The notes beneath the pieces were generated by a model that had not been told where the DNA came from, did no database searches, and saw only the letters and a program-made list of their open reading frames with translations. Source: Afipia sp. (GTDB lineage Bacteria; Pseudomonadota; Alphaproteobacteria; Rhizobiales; Xanthobacteraceae). Taken from it: DNA of 45,388 nucleotides. Where the stretch lies: assembly GCA_017474385.1 (NCBI GenBank), contig JAFVHU010000148.1, positions 1 to 45,388 of the forward strand. The letters run 5' to 3'. The translations under genes were made by a program, and so were the position numbers. This document shows positions 16,882 through 26,003 of the stretch, piece by piece. Each line of letters begins with the position of its first letter. Position 1 is the stretch's first letter.

Positions 16882-17288
16882 ATGCCCCCGCCGTCCCGGG
16901 GCTTGAGGAATTACGTGACCTATTGGCGCTGGCCCCTTTTCACCGCTGGCTCGGGCTCAGCATCGCTGAGGTCGGCGCCAACGAGTTGGTGATCTCCATG
17001 CCTTGGCGAGACGAAATCATCTCAAATCCGACGGTCGGCGCGGCGCATGGTGGCATCGTATCGGCTTTGATCGATCTGACCGGCCTCTATACGATCATCG
17101 CGATGGGGGGTGCTGCGCGGGCGACGGCGGACCTCCATGTGGATTTTCACCGACCGGCCAAGCTGGGGCCGCTTCGCGCGATCGGCAGCCCGGTGAAATT
17201 AGGGCGGCAGATAAACGTCGCGGCTACCCGGATCCTAGCCGCAGACGGAACCTTGGTGGCGAGTGGTAGAGGGGCCTACGTCGCCTGA
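16878..17288 (+). CDS. PaaI-type hotdog thioesterase
   Basis: A 136-residue single hotdog-fold protein. The helix motif NPTVGAAHGGIVSALIDLTG (about 52-71) is the PaaI/YdiI signature with the HGG turn, followed by TADLHVDFHRPAKLG. These enzymes hydrolyse aromatic or medium-chain acyl-CoA and can relieve dead-end CoA esters. It is coupled to the preceding hydrolase. Nothing but a hairpin lies between it and the convergent hydrolase at 17574. Confidence 0.88.
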   Translation: MNAPAVPGLEELRDLLALAPFHRWLGLSIAEVGANELVISMPWRDEIISNPTVGAAHGGIVSALIDLTGLYTIIAMGGAARATADLHVDFHRPAKLGPLRAIGSPVKLGRQINVAATRILAADGTLVASGRGAYVA

Positions 17289-17515
17289 TAACCGCCCGAG
17301 GCGAGCCAATCTGCGCGGCCAGATGCATGCCCAGCAGCTTTCGGAGCCGAGGCAGTGGCGGCAGCGACACGCTTTTTGGCGACGTGTCCCTAGGCCGAAC
17401 CCACGACCGGACGGCCGCGCATCGGCCATTCAGTCAAATCGGCTCCCTGCCGGTCACACGCGGGTTTGGCCGCTCGCCTTTGAGCCGTCGACTTTGCCTA
17501 GTCCGACAGGCCAGC

Positions 17516-17554
17516 CACGCAGCGCATGGAGATCAAGTTCTCCTGTGCTGCGTG
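17516..17554. terminator. Hairpin between convergent genes
   Basis: CACGCAGC at 17516-17523 pairs with GCTGCGTG at 17547-17554, and GGAGA/TCTCC pair inside, giving a two-part stem. It sits in the 285-base gap between the thioesterase and the beta-lactamase-fold gene, which converge on it. No T-run follows on either strand, so it may be a bidirectional stop or only an RNA-stabilising hairpin. The rest of the gap shows no gene. Confidence 0.4.
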
Positions 17555-17573
17555 ACTAGACTGCTGGGTCAGG

Positions 17574-18806
17574 TCAGGGCGCCGGGGTGCGATTCGCGAT
17601 CGCATCCTCGATCAGATCCTGCATGACCTGTTCGAGCTCGACGCCTTTCCGGTCGCCTCCGCTCGATATTTCGGTGGCGATCAAAGCGTAATAGCCGGTC
17701 TCGCGATCGATCCAGCCGGTCCAACCATAGGCACCCGGTGAGGAATTGATCTTGGACGTCGCGCAGGCCGAAGGCGTGTCGCATTCGACAAAGGAGCCGA
17801 GCGCATATTCCCAATTGCCCGCGCTCGCCGGCACGAAAACGCGCGGCAAGCCTGCGGTACGTTGCTGGGTGAAGCTTGTCATATCGGTAATAAAGCTGCC
17901 GCCAAGGAAGGCACGCAGAAGTTTCGCATAGTCGCGCGGCGTCGAATAGGCGCCGCCCGCGACCCACGGGTTGGTGGGAGCGCTTCCCGCAGGGTCATAC
18001 CAGGTCGTGCTCGTCATCCCGAGCGGGGTCGTCACATGCTGCGCGAACAGTTCGTGAAAATTGCGCTGGCGTGCCGGTGACGTGCCGGGCGCGATGCTTA
18101 TATCCTTTGCCTCCAGATAGGCAGCGGCGACCTGAAGGCCATGCGGTCCATAGCTATATTGCGCGCCGGGCGCGTTACCCGGGCGCAGAATGTCGTAACG
18201 CAGATCGTGGATGCTCTTCGCGCAATTGTAGAGCGTCATGGCCGGAAGCAGCTGACATCCGCCAACGAGCGGGCTCGCGTTGAAGCCCGACGTCATCGAC
18301 AACGCGTGCTTGAGTTTGACATCCTTCTTCGTTCCGATCGTCGTCCAGAAGGCAAGCGGCGGCCGCATCGGATCGTCGAGCGTCGCGATGCCCGCCTGCA
18401 CCATGCGCATCCCCAGCGCGCCGGCGAACCATTTGGAGGCCGACGCAAGCGGGGTCACCCGATCGATACCGAAGCTGCCCTTCTCATAGGCGAAGAGATA
18501 GTCGGGATCCGAAGCATTCCCGACGATGAAATAGCCGTTATCGACCTCGGTATCGGCGTCGATTGCCGCCTGTAACGCTGTCCAGTCATAGGTATATCCG
18601 CCGACGGTGGCCGAAAGGCTGGCGGCCGCGGGCGCCGATGCCGCCGACGTCGACGCTTTAGCAGCGGGCGCCGCAGGCGGAAGCTGCACCATGGGACGCG
18701 CCTCGCCGCCGCCGTTGCCCACGAACCCGCCCTGCGCCGCAAAGGCCGCAGCCCCAACCATTACTGCACCGGCGGCAAGCGACATCCATTTCATTCTTCC
18801 AGCCAT
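17574..18806 (-). CDS. Exported beta-lactamase-fold serine hydrolase
   Basis: A 410-residue class C beta-lactamase/esterase-family protein. An N-terminal hydrophobic segment (WMSLAAGAVMVGAAAF) followed by an Ala/Pro-rich linker (about 35-65) indicates export and possibly anchoring. The catalytic SxxK is S122-K125 in ASASKWFAG, and QYSYGPHG holds the Tyr motif. The start MAGRMKW has a GGGAGAGAG ribosome site. The family includes esterases, D-amino-acid amidases and peptidases as well as beta-lactamases, so antibiotic resistance is not implied. It is the last gene of the minus-strand set that includes the TonB receptor. Confidence 0.85.
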   Translation of the reverse strand: MAGRMKWMSLAAGAVMVGAAAFAAQGGFVGNGGGEARPMVQLPPAAPAAKASTSAASAPAAASLSATVGGYTYDWTALQAAIDADTEVDNGYFIVGNASDPDYLFAYEKGSFGIDRVTPLASASKWFAGALGMRMVQAGIATLDDPMRPPLAFWTTIGTKKDVKLKHALSMTSGFNASPLVGGCQLLPAMTLYNCAKSIHDLRYDILRPGNAPGAQYSYGPHGLQVAAAYLEAKDISIAPGTSPARQRNFHELFAQHVTTPLGMTSTTWYDPAGSAPTNPWVAGGAYSTPRDYAKLLRAFLGGSFITDMTSFTQQRTAGLPRVFVPASAGNWEYALGSFVECDTPSACATSKINSSPGAYGWTGWIDRETGYYALIATEISSGGDRKGVELEQVMQDLIEDAIANRTPAP

Positions 18807-18867
18807 TTTCTCTCTCCCAGCTTCGTTGCACATTGTCGAAACGGAGGGCCTAGCGCGGCCAGACGGG

Positions 18868-20415
18868 CTAGGGCCTGGACTGGCCGTTCCCGAAGTGAAC
18901 ATTGAGCAGATGGTCGAGCTGCGCCTTGCGAAAGCCGGCGACGACGCCAGACTCGGGCGTAAATTTTGCGAGACGGTCGCTTGCCGCATCGTAACGCGGC
19001 CAGTCGCGAACGAGTGCGCAGCCAGGAACGCCCGTCTTGGCGAAGCCAACCCAGCAGGCGGAGATGCCTTCGCCGAAGCGGCGATCCTCGTCACCGACGG
19101 CGCCAGCGACCGACGCGAAATAGTCGAGCGTCCCGAACAGATAGGGGATTTCAGACCCATGCGCGGCGCCCTTGGCGCGGTCGCGCCGCGCCGCTGCGAC
19201 ATAGTCGAAATGATAGAGATACGACGGCGCGCCCCCCGCCGTCCGGGCCGCGAGCCAGCGCGCCGGGGCGACGAACCAGGCGTCGCCCAACACCTGGCGC
19301 GCCAGTTCATCATCGGCCAGCCCCATGCCATAGGCGGCCCGGCCCGCCGCCTGGTCGCGCCCTAGATAGGCGAGCGCGGCGGATGGCGGCACGCCCATGG
19401 CAAGGATGACGCTCGCCTCGTTGCTGTTCGCGCCGACGAGGAGCGGAACGTCGATCGGCTCGCTACGCGCAAAGACGCGCCAAGGCGCTTCGCGTACCAG
19501 GTCGCCGTCGAGGATGGGGCCGGTCATCGCGCCCGGCGTCCGGACCTCGCCAGCGGCAACGAGCGCGGCGGCGGGCAGCGCGCGAAGCGCGTCGAGCGAT
19601 GCTGAAGGCGGCGCACCTGCGCGCGCTGCCAACGCCGCGCCTAGCGCTTCTTGCTCGCCAAGCGGGCGCGGATCGAGGAGACCAACGCCCGACTGAACGA
19701 TCGCCTTGGCGAACAGGCCTTTGGCTTCGGGCTGGGCAAGGATCGTCGTCACTCCGATCGCCCCGGCGGATTCGCCGAACAAGGTGATCTGGCGCGGATC
19801 GCCACCAAATGCGGCGATATTTTTCTTCACCCACCGCAGGGCGGCCAATTGGTCCATCAGGCCGTAATTGGCGAGCGCCTCGCCGCGCGGCTTGGCCGCG
19901 CTGAGCGCGGGATGGGCGAAATAACCGAGCGCGCCCAACCGATAGTTGATCGTCACCAAAACCACACCTTGCCGCGCGAAGGCGGTGCCGTCGAAAACCG
20001 GGAAGGTGCCCGAACCGACCACATGGGCGCCGCCATGGATCCAGACCATCACTGGCAGCTTTCGCGCCCCCGCCGGGCGCCAGATGTTCAGCTGGAGGCA
20101 ATCCTCAGACTGATGCTCGGCTACCCCGCCCGCGACAAGTGCGGGGCGCACCGTCTGCGGACAAGCCGGGCCGAGTTTTGCGGCATCGCGGACGCCCCGC
20201 CAGCGCGGCGGTGCCTGCGGCGCCCGCCAGCGAAGAGCGCCGACCGGTGCGGCGGCGAAAGGAATATCAAGAAAGCGCTCGACGTCCCCCGTGCGCGCGC
20301 CCGCAAGGCGCCCCTGCGCGATTGTCGCCGCGGGGGCCGTCTCCGCCGCCGCGACAGACACCGATCCGGTCAGCATCGCGGCACCGAACAGTGCTGCCAT
20401 CACCAAATGCCGCAT
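18868..20415 (-). CDS. Exported type-B carboxylesterase
   Basis: A 515-residue carboxylesterase type B with a signal peptide (cleavage near SVAAAE, 24). The full triad is readable: S216 in LFGESAGAIG, E333 in GANSNEASV, and H419 in KGAAHGSEIPYLFG; the oxyanion loop is VWIHGGAHVVGSG (124-136). It should hydrolyse esters in the periplasm. It lies 55 bases after the TonB-dependent receptor gene and 61 before the beta-lactamase-fold gene. In sphingomonads such receptor-esterase pairs serve uptake and opening of bulky esters; the fumonisin esterase FumD is one known example of the type, but nothing here identifies that substrate. Confidence 0.9.
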   Translation of the reverse strand: MRHLVMAALFGAAMLTGSVSVAAAETAPAATIAQGRLAGARTGDVERFLDIPFAAAPVGALRWRAPQAPPRWRGVRDAAKLGPACPQTVRPALVAGGVAEHQSEDCLQLNIWRPAGARKLPVMVWIHGGAHVVGSGTFPVFDGTAFARQGVVLVTINYRLGALGYFAHPALSAAKPRGEALANYGLMDQLAALRWVKKNIAAFGGDPRQITLFGESAGAIGVTTILAQPEAKGLFAKAIVQSGVGLLDPRPLGEQEALGAALAARAGAPPSASLDALRALPAAALVAAGEVRTPGAMTGPILDGDLVREAPWRVFARSEPIDVPLLVGANSNEASVILAMGVPPSAALAYLGRDQAAGRAAYGMGLADDELARQVLGDAWFVAPARWLAARTAGGAPSYLYHFDYVAAARRDRAKGAAHGSEIPYLFGTLDYFASVAGAVGDEDRRFGEGISACWVGFAKTGVPGCALVRDWPRYDAASDRLAKFTPESGVVAGFRKAQLDHLLNVHFGNGQSRP

Positions 20416-20470
20416 TGCGCCCTCCTACCCTTCCCGACCAGCGGCTGGAGGCCGCGGACGGGAGCGCGAC

Positions 20471-22708
20471 CTAGAAAGAAATGCGTCCTTCGACGCCGAC
20501 GACGCGAGGCTGGCTGTACCGGTTGATCGTCGGCGCCTGCGCGACGAAATAAACCTTGTCGAAGACGTTGTTCGCGAACGCGCTGACGCTGATCTTGCCG
20601 AAGTCGACGCCGACCCGAAGATTGACGAGGACATAATCATCGAGGTCGACCGAGGTCGCTGTCAGCTCCTGTTTGCCGCCCCATTGACCACTGATCAGGA
20701 CATTGCTGGTCAGCGCGACATCCTTGGTGACCGGGTAGCGCAGATTGAGGTTGGCCGAGGCGAGCCAGTCGGGAACCTGCGCAAGGTCCAGCCCGTCATA
20801 GCGGCCGCTCTTGACCTTGCCCTCTTGCCGCGAGCCACTCAAGGCGAGGCGGCCATTGCCTTCGCCGAGATCGAAGCCCTGGCTATATTCGGCCTCGATA
20901 CCCCAGCTTTTCGCATCGCCTGCGTTGGTTAGATAGGCGACCGCGGCGATCGGGCACGCCGGATTGGTGAGCGCGCAGCCATCGTCGACCTGCGCGATCA
21001 GGTCTTCAAGCTCGGTGTAATAGCCCGCGATTGCGAAATAGCCGCGGCGGATCGGACTGCCCTTGATGCCGACTTCGTAAGACGTGCTGTTTTCGTTGCC
21101 GAACAGCACCTGCACAGGACTCGGCGCGCGCGGATCGGAGAGGCGCGTGTTGAACCCGCCGGCGCGGTAGCTGCTGCCGACCTTGCCATAGGCGAGGATG
21201 TTCGACGTGAGCTTGTACGAGAGGGTCGCATTGTAGGAGAGATTGTCGGCGTTGATGCTGTCGTCGATGATCCGCGATGGCCCGCCGGTGGGCAGGCCAG
21301 TCCCCAAATCGTAAAGCCGCGCCGAGATGCTCCGGCTGTCGCGGGTATAGCGCAGTTCGCCGGTCAGGTTGAGGCTGTCGGTGATGTCGAAACCGAGCGA
21401 GCCATAGGCCGCATAGCTTTCGAAATGCAGCCGCGCGGGCGCGATATTGCCCGGCGACGGATTGGCGAGCGTCGGCGTGCGCGTCGTCGCCACCGAGAAA
21501 TCGCTGTCGAGCAACAGCATTTCGGCGCCGACCAGCCATGTGAAGCGATCGCTCGCCCCGCTGACATGAATATCCTGCGAAAAATTGTCGGTCGTGTCGA
21601 CGACGTAGGACGCGGTGCTGGCATCGAGCGGCGTGAGAGCGCCGATCTGCCCCGCGGCGCGCGCACGCGCCAGCTCGGCGGGGCTGATCGCGTCATTGTC
21701 GAGATCATATTCGGACGTGCGCTTGCGAAAGGAGGTTGTCGACGTCAGGTCGGCACCGCCCAGATCCACGCGGACGAGCGCCTGAAGGCCGTCCACGTCC
21801 TGGCTGGCGCGCGGCGCGGTGTTCCAGGGGTAGCGAAAGCGATCCTGCGTATAACCGCCGGGAAAGCCTGGCGTGCCCGCGGGAATGGATATCTGGTAAT
21901 GGATCGTCGGCGTGGTCAGCCGCTGGGTCTCGGCCGTGATGATCGCGTCGACCGGCCCGCGCTTCAGCCGGATCTGGCCGCGCAGTCCGTGGCCCTTCTG
22001 CTGGTCGAAATAGACGTCGTTGTCGGGATTGTAGAAGAAGCCCTTGTCCTGCTCGACGAGATCGCCGCTGATGCGGATCGCCAGGCCATCGGCGAGCGGG
22101 ACATTGATCGCGCCCTGCGTCTGGAAGCTGTTGTTCTCGAAGCCATAGCGCGCGCTCGCCCAGCCCGAGAGATCGAATTCGGGCTCGGCCGAGATGATAT
22201 TGATCGCGCCGCCGACCGCGTTGCGGCCGTACAGCGCGCCCTGCGTCCCGCGCAGAACCTCGACGCGGCCGATGTCGAGCAGGTCGAGCCGCGTGAAGTT
22301 GCGACCGCCCACCGGACCGCCGGCGATATAGGCACCGTTGCGATAGAGCCCGACGCTCGGGTCGCCATTGGTGGCACGCGCGGTCGACGAAGCGCGGATC
22401 GAGATCTCCGACGTGACGGACGAGTTCAGATTGTTGAAGCGAACGCTTGGCTGATCGGCGAGGAGTTCGCCGCTGCCCGTGGCGCCGCCGCGATCGGTGA
22501 ACGACGTGATATCGATGACCGACGCCGCGGTCGGCACATCGGCCAGCCGCTCTTCGCGGCGGCGCGCCGTCACGACTATGGCGCCGTCATCATCCGCTTC
22601 AGCCGCGTCCGGAAGAGCTTCGGACGGTGCGTCTTGAGCGAAAGCAGGCGGAGCGACGGCTACCCAAATCGCGGCCGTGCAGAAAAGAAGGTTCGCTCTG
22701 CGTCCCAT
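20471..22708 (-). CDS. TonB-dependent outer-membrane receptor
   Basis: A 745-residue receptor. The signal peptide ends at PPAFA-Q. A TonB-box-like IVVTARRREERLADVP is followed by the plug domain (GRVEVLRGTQGALYGRNAVG GGAINI region) and a 22-strand barrel ending in the outer-membrane terminal pattern VVGVEGRISF with final Phe. It lacks the siderophore-type features I would look for and resembles the large sphingomonad group that imports organic compounds. The start MGRRANL has GGGGAG before it; a longer frame would start in the operator. It is the probable importer for the locus substrate. Confidence 0.92.
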   Translation of the reverse strand: MGRRANLLFCTAAIWVAVAPPAFAQDAPSEALPDAAEADDDGAIVVTARRREERLADVPTAASVIDITSFTDRGGATGSGELLADQPSVRFNNLNSSVTSEISIRASSTARATNGDPSVGLYRNGAYIAGGPVGGRNFTRLDLLDIGRVEVLRGTQGALYGRNAVGGAINIISAEPEFDLSGWASARYGFENNSFQTQGAINVPLADGLAIRISGDLVEQDKGFFYNPDNDVYFDQQKGHGLRGQIRLKRGPVDAIITAETQRLTTPTIHYQISIPAGTPGFPGGYTQDRFRYPWNTAPRASQDVDGLQALVRVDLGGADLTSTTSFRKRTSEYDLDNDAISPAELARARAAGQIGALTPLDASTASYVVDTTDNFSQDIHVSGASDRFTWLVGAEMLLLDSDFSVATTRTPTLANPSPGNIAPARLHFESYAAYGSLGFDITDSLNLTGELRYTRDSRSISARLYDLGTGLPTGGPSRIIDDSINADNLSYNATLSYKLTSNILAYGKVGSSYRAGGFNTRLSDPRAPSPVQVLFGNENSTSYEVGIKGSPIRRGYFAIAGYYTELEDLIAQVDDGCALTNPACPIAAVAYLTNAGDAKSWGIEAEYSQGFDLGEGNGRLALSGSRQEGKVKSGRYDGLDLAQVPDWLASANLNLRYPVTKDVALTSNVLISGQWGGKQELTATSVDLDDYVLVNLRVGVDFGKISVSAFANNVFDKVYFVAQAPTINRYSQPRVVGVEGRISF

Positions 22709-22738
22709 GGTCACTCTCCCCATCTTGTTATCGCAATT

Positions 22739-22750
22739 ATTATCGATAAT
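22739..22750. promoter_or_regulatory. Candidate GntR operator before the TonB receptor gene
   Basis: A perfect 12-bp palindrome, ATTATCGATAAT, lies 31 bases upstream of the receptor start and downstream of the M28-like gene. The same 12 bases occur at 24940-24951 next to the GntR gene. It suggests an internal, regulated promoter for the receptor. Confidence 0.5.
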
Positions 22751-22814
22751 TTTGTGCAAAACCGTCGGCAAGTCAAGCCGGAAAGCGCAATGTCTTTGCA
22801 GGTGGTTCGCTGGT

Positions 22815-24119
22815 CTAAGAGACGACGGCGCTCAGCAGGTCGCGGACGCCCCGCGCCGTAGCGGCAAGGGGGTCAGGTGTGACCGTCGATAAATCGTCGG
22901 TCACAGCGTGGTGATGACGGTGTGCGCCAAAGATGCCGGCATGACGCACGTAGCCGGCCTTTATCACTTCCGAGAGTTCGCCCGCTGTGCCTTCCGCCGA
23001 AGGATAGGCCATTTCCAACCCCGGCTGGCCTTTGAATATCTCGCGCGCACACGTCACGAATTCGGGCGATGTCATGAGAAAACGATAGGGATCGGCGCTT
23101 GGCAGCGGCAGCAAGCGCCCCGGCATTTCCTGATAGTCACGTGCTGCCGCATTGGCGCCGAGATGAAACCAGAAAGCGGTCTCGCCGGGGGCTGGACCCA
23201 CCTTGTCGGCGATATGGCTCGCACCGAGATTCTCATATTCATGCCCGCTGTTGCACAGGAAGAGCAGGCTGTGTTGCGGAAACGCTCGGGGCATCCAGTC
23301 GGCAAGCGCGAGCCACATCGCGATACCCGGCCCCCGCTCGCCGGCGCAATCGGTCCAGCCTGAACGCGGCGTAGAGACGACGAGCCAAGGGCGACCGGAG
23401 CGAACGCGTCGCCCGATTATATTCTGCGCTGCCCGAATCCCACCGCGCCCGCGAAGCGCTAATTTCGCCGCGGCACCGTGGCGCGCGGCTTCAATCACCG
23501 GGGCGGCGAGTCGCGGCGCGAGCAAGGCAAGTGGCTTGTCCGATACAGGATGACCGGCCGGGACATTGAGGAGCAAGGCCTCGCCCGTCGGCCCAGTCGT
23601 AATGAGAATGACCCCGTTCGCACCGCGCGCAAGCGCATCGGCGAGCGGCTCGCGCACTGCACGATCTACGAGGCTCGACCAGCGGCGGAAAGGCAGGCGC
23701 ACGACGGCGATCGCGCCGTCGAGGCGTTCAGGGATTTCTGCGAGGCGCAGCGGCGCAGCGAGACCGGCCTCGCCGGTTTCGACGGCGAGCGGCTGTGCGA
23801 CGAGCGGTATCGTGTGGTCGCCGAGCGTAAGTTCGCAATGCGACGCCTCGAACCAAGGCACGTCAAACGTCTGGCGATCCACTTCGAATCCGGCACTGAA
23901 CAGCCGCTTCGCTGTCCAGTCGGCGGTCCAGCGATCGCCCGCGCCGCCCGACTGCTTGTTGCCGGCCTCGGCATAGCTTTGGACGTCGGCGAAGAGGCGT
24001 TCGGGGCCGAACATGGTCAAATCCAGGGATACAGCGGCAGCGGAGTCAACCTGCAATGCGATCGGCGCCGCGAGGCCCGCCTTAAGCAAGGTGCGGCGGT
24101 CGGTCAGGAGACGGCTCAT
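22815..24119 (-). CDS. M28-family-like peptidase, probably without the standard metal site
   Basis: A 434-residue protein with a twin-arginine signal (DRRTLLKAGLAAP), so exported folded. The overall order matches M28 aminopeptidases with an inserted PA-type domain (LADALARGANGVILITTGP). However, the segment that normally reads HxDS...DDGSG is STPRSGWTDCAGERGPG, where the first zinc His and Asp are replaced and the bridging Asp is Glu; the EE motif is GHEYENLG. The C-terminal His region HRHHHAVTDDLSTV is kept. It may use another metal arrangement or have a non-peptidase role. Its start overlaps the regulator stop (ATGA). Confidence 0.75.
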   Translation of the reverse strand: MSRLLTDRRTLLKAGLAAPIALQVDSAAAVSLDLTMFGPERLFADVQSYAEAGNKQSGGAGDRWTADWTAKRLFSAGFEVDRQTFDVPWFEASHCELTLGDHTIPLVAQPLAVETGEAGLAAPLRLAEIPERLDGAIAVVRLPFRRWSSLVDRAVREPLADALARGANGVILITTGPTGEALLLNVPAGHPVSDKPLALLAPRLAAPVIEAARHGAAAKLALRGRGGIRAAQNIIGRRVRSGRPWLVVSTPRSGWTDCAGERGPGIAMWLALADWMPRAFPQHSLLFLCNSGHEYENLGASHIADKVGPAPGETAFWFHLGANAAARDYQEMPGRLLPLPSADPYRFLMTSPEFVTCAREIFKGQPGLEMAYPSAEGTAGELSEVIKAGYVRHAGIFGAHRHHHAVTDDLSTVTPDPLAATARGVRDLLSAVVS

Positions 24120-24856
24120 GTCACTTTTGCGCGGCGGCGGCTGGGCTTAGGCTTTGCGTGGCGGGCCTTATATTCCTCGAGTGCGCGCCCAAAACTATTC
24201 TGAGTAACCCCGATCAGATCGCGCGCCACCGCATCGGCGGCATCGCCATCGCGCGCGACGATATGGCGGCAAAGCGCGTCGTAGAGGATGGCCGATCGCT
24301 TCGCCGCCTCGTTGCCATGCGTCTCGATATAGCTGTCAGTATAGACATTGTGCTGCCAGCGCGCGAGCAGCGCGACCCGATCGAGGAGCTCGAGCGCGAG
24401 CGGCGCATTGCTGCGTTTGGCGATAAAGCGACCGATGCGGTTCGAGACCTTGATATGCTCGAACGTATTGTCGGTGCGCTGGGTGACATCCTTATATTCG
24501 ACAAGCCGGTGCATCAGTTCGCGCCCGTCGCGGTCGGTCATTTCGGCGGCCGCAAGGCGACAAACGACGCCGAACAGCGATTTCCACAGTTCATAGACCT
24601 CGTTCGCAGCATGCTCGTCGATGTCGATCACATAGGTGCCGCGCCACGGCACGACCTTGACAAGCCCGATCCGCGCGAGATGCCGGAACGCCTCGCGCAC
24701 CGGCGCATGGCTCACTCCGAAGCGCGCGGCGATTTCGCGCTCGCGCAGCCACGATCCGGGCGGAATCCGCCATTCGACGATGTCGTCGGTCAAAAGGCGC
24801 GCGATCACGCGGTCCTGCGTCGGCGCGCTGTCGTCGTCGGTCTTCGTCGCGGCCAT
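24116..24856 (-). CDS. GntR-family regulator with FCD domain
   Basis: A 246-residue regulator: winged helix with WLREREIAARFGVSHAPVRE (about 39-58) and a C-terminal FCD domain (ELWKSLFGVVCRLAAAEM onward, with an H-rich ALCRHIVARDGDAADAVARD helix). The start MAATKTD has GGAGAGAC in front. It is first in the minus-strand set and divergent from the second serine hydrolase; two identical palindromes flank the set. It most likely senses an acid released from the substrate. Confidence 0.9.
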   Translation of the reverse strand: MAATKTDDDSAPTQDRVIARLLTDDIVEWRIPPGSWLREREIAARFGVSHAPVREAFRHLARIGLVKVVPWRGTYVIDIDEHAANEVYELWKSLFGVVCRLAAAEMTDRDGRELMHRLVEYKDVTQRTDNTFEHIKVSNRIGRFIAKRSNAPLALELLDRVALLARWQHNVYTDSYIETHGNEAAKRSAILYDALCRHIVARDGDAADAVARDLIGVTQNSFGRALEEYKARHAKPKPSRRRAKVT

Positions 24857-24939
24857 GTCTCTCCGTTCGGCTTTCCCTGCTCGCGGCGCCATCCTAATCG
24901 GGCAGCGCACACGAGCAATCGATGATTGCGAATGAATTT

Positions 24940-24951
24940 ATTATCGATAAT
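24940..24951. promoter_or_regulatory. Candidate GntR operator in the divergent promoter
   Basis: The palindrome ATTATCGATAAT lies 84 bases before the GntR start and 39 before the start of the divergent serine hydrolase. It is identical to the copy at 22739-22750. Its position would let one bound dimer act on both promoters. Confidence 0.5.
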
Positions 24952-24989
24952 ATGGAGAATGACAAGCATCGGAAAATCGGAGTCGGATC

Positions 24990-26003
24990 TTGAAGCGCAC
25001 CATCCTCTTTTTCGCAGCCGCGGTTGCGGCACAGCCAGCCGCGGCAGGCGAACCCGCCCCTCTTCCCGGCTGTGCCGAAGCGATCGCCTATTCTGAGGCT
25101 AATTCCGGCGTTGCGCTGCTGATACTTGAAGATGGCAAAGTGCGCTGCCGATCGGCAGACATCGCGACGCCGCAGGAACTCTGGTCGGGCACCAAGAGCC
25201 TTGTCGGGCTGATGGCGGCGGCGGGCGCACAGGATGGACTTCTAACCCTCGACGAGCGGGCATCGGAGACACTCGCTGAATGGAGGGGCGACCCCAAAAA
25301 GGAACAGATCACGCTTCGGCAATTGCTGTCGATGACGGGCGGCCAGGCATCGACCGTCGGCAGGGCCCAAGGGTATCTGGACTCGGTGAAGGCACCGCTC
25401 ACGGCGGCGCCGGGCAGCAAATTCCAATATGGTCCCGCCCCGATGCAAATCTTTGGAGAGATCATGCGGCGCAAGCTCGTTGCCAAGGGCCAAGACGGCA
25501 ACGCTCGCCATTATGTGGAGCGGCGCATTCTCACTCCGCTTGGGGTTACCATAGGCAGTTGGCGCAGCGGCCCCGATGGCGCACCGCTCATGCCGCAGGG
25601 CCTCGTGCTGGCAGCGTCCGAGTGGGCGAAGATCGGCGAGTTCGTCCGCGGCGGTGGGAAGCTCGACGGCAAGCCGCTTGTCGATGAACTGGCGTTCGCC
25701 GAGCTGTTCAAGGGTAGCCAGGCCAATCCGGCCTACGGTCTCACCTGGTGGTTGCCCCGTAGCACGCCGGCTGTCGATATTGTTACCCGGTCCACCGATA
25801 TCACCAGTCATGCCAACGAACTCCCGGCGGATATGGTCGTCGCCGCCGGCGCGGGCGATCAACGCCTCTATATCATTCCGTCGCTTCGGCTTACAATCGT
25901 TAGGCAGGCGAAACTCGATCTGGCGGCTTTGGCGGCGGGGGAAAAAGGCGATTGGTCCGATTGGCGGTTCCTGTCACTGTTGCTGAAAGCGGCGAGTGAC
26001 TAA
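24990..26003 (+). CDS. Exported beta-lactamase-fold serine hydrolase
   Basis: A 337-residue protein with a signal peptide (MKRTILFFAAAVAAQPAAAG). The SxxK site is S66-K69 in LWSGTKSLVG and a Tyr motif occurs in FQYGPAPM. It starts with TTG, supported by GGAG a few bases upstream and by the good signal peptide that begins there. It is shorter than, and clearly different from, the homologous gene at 17574. It probably cuts an ester or amide in the periplasm. The 214 bases to the next gene show no further gene. Confidence 0.83.
   Translation: MKRTILFFAAAVAAQPAAAGEPAPLPGCAEAIAYSEANSGVALLILEDGKVRCRSADIATPQELWSGTKSLVGLMAAAGAQDGLLTLDERASETLAEWRGDPKKEQITLRQLLSMTGGQASTVGRAQGYLDSVKAPLTAAPGSKFQYGPAPMQIFGEIMRRKLVAKGQDGNARHYVERRILTPLGVTIGSWRSGPDGAPLMPQGLVLAASEWAKIGEFVRGGGKLDGKPLVDELAFAELFKGSQANPAYGLTWWLPRSTPAVDIVTRSTDITSHANELPADMVVAAGAGDQRLYIIPSLRLTIVRQAKLDLAALAAGEKGDWSDWRFLSLLLKAASD

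Noticed and set aside
17574-20415. Beta-lactam resistance or fumonisin/microcystin degradation genes
   Set aside because: The beta-lactamase fold is shared with esterases and peptidases, and the rest of the fum or mlr gene sets is absent, so only the general enzyme class is supported.
21425-22861. A 478-codon plus-strand frame opposite the TonB receptor
   Set aside because: The minus strand encodes a complete receptor with signal, plug and final Phe; this frame is a high-GC shadow.
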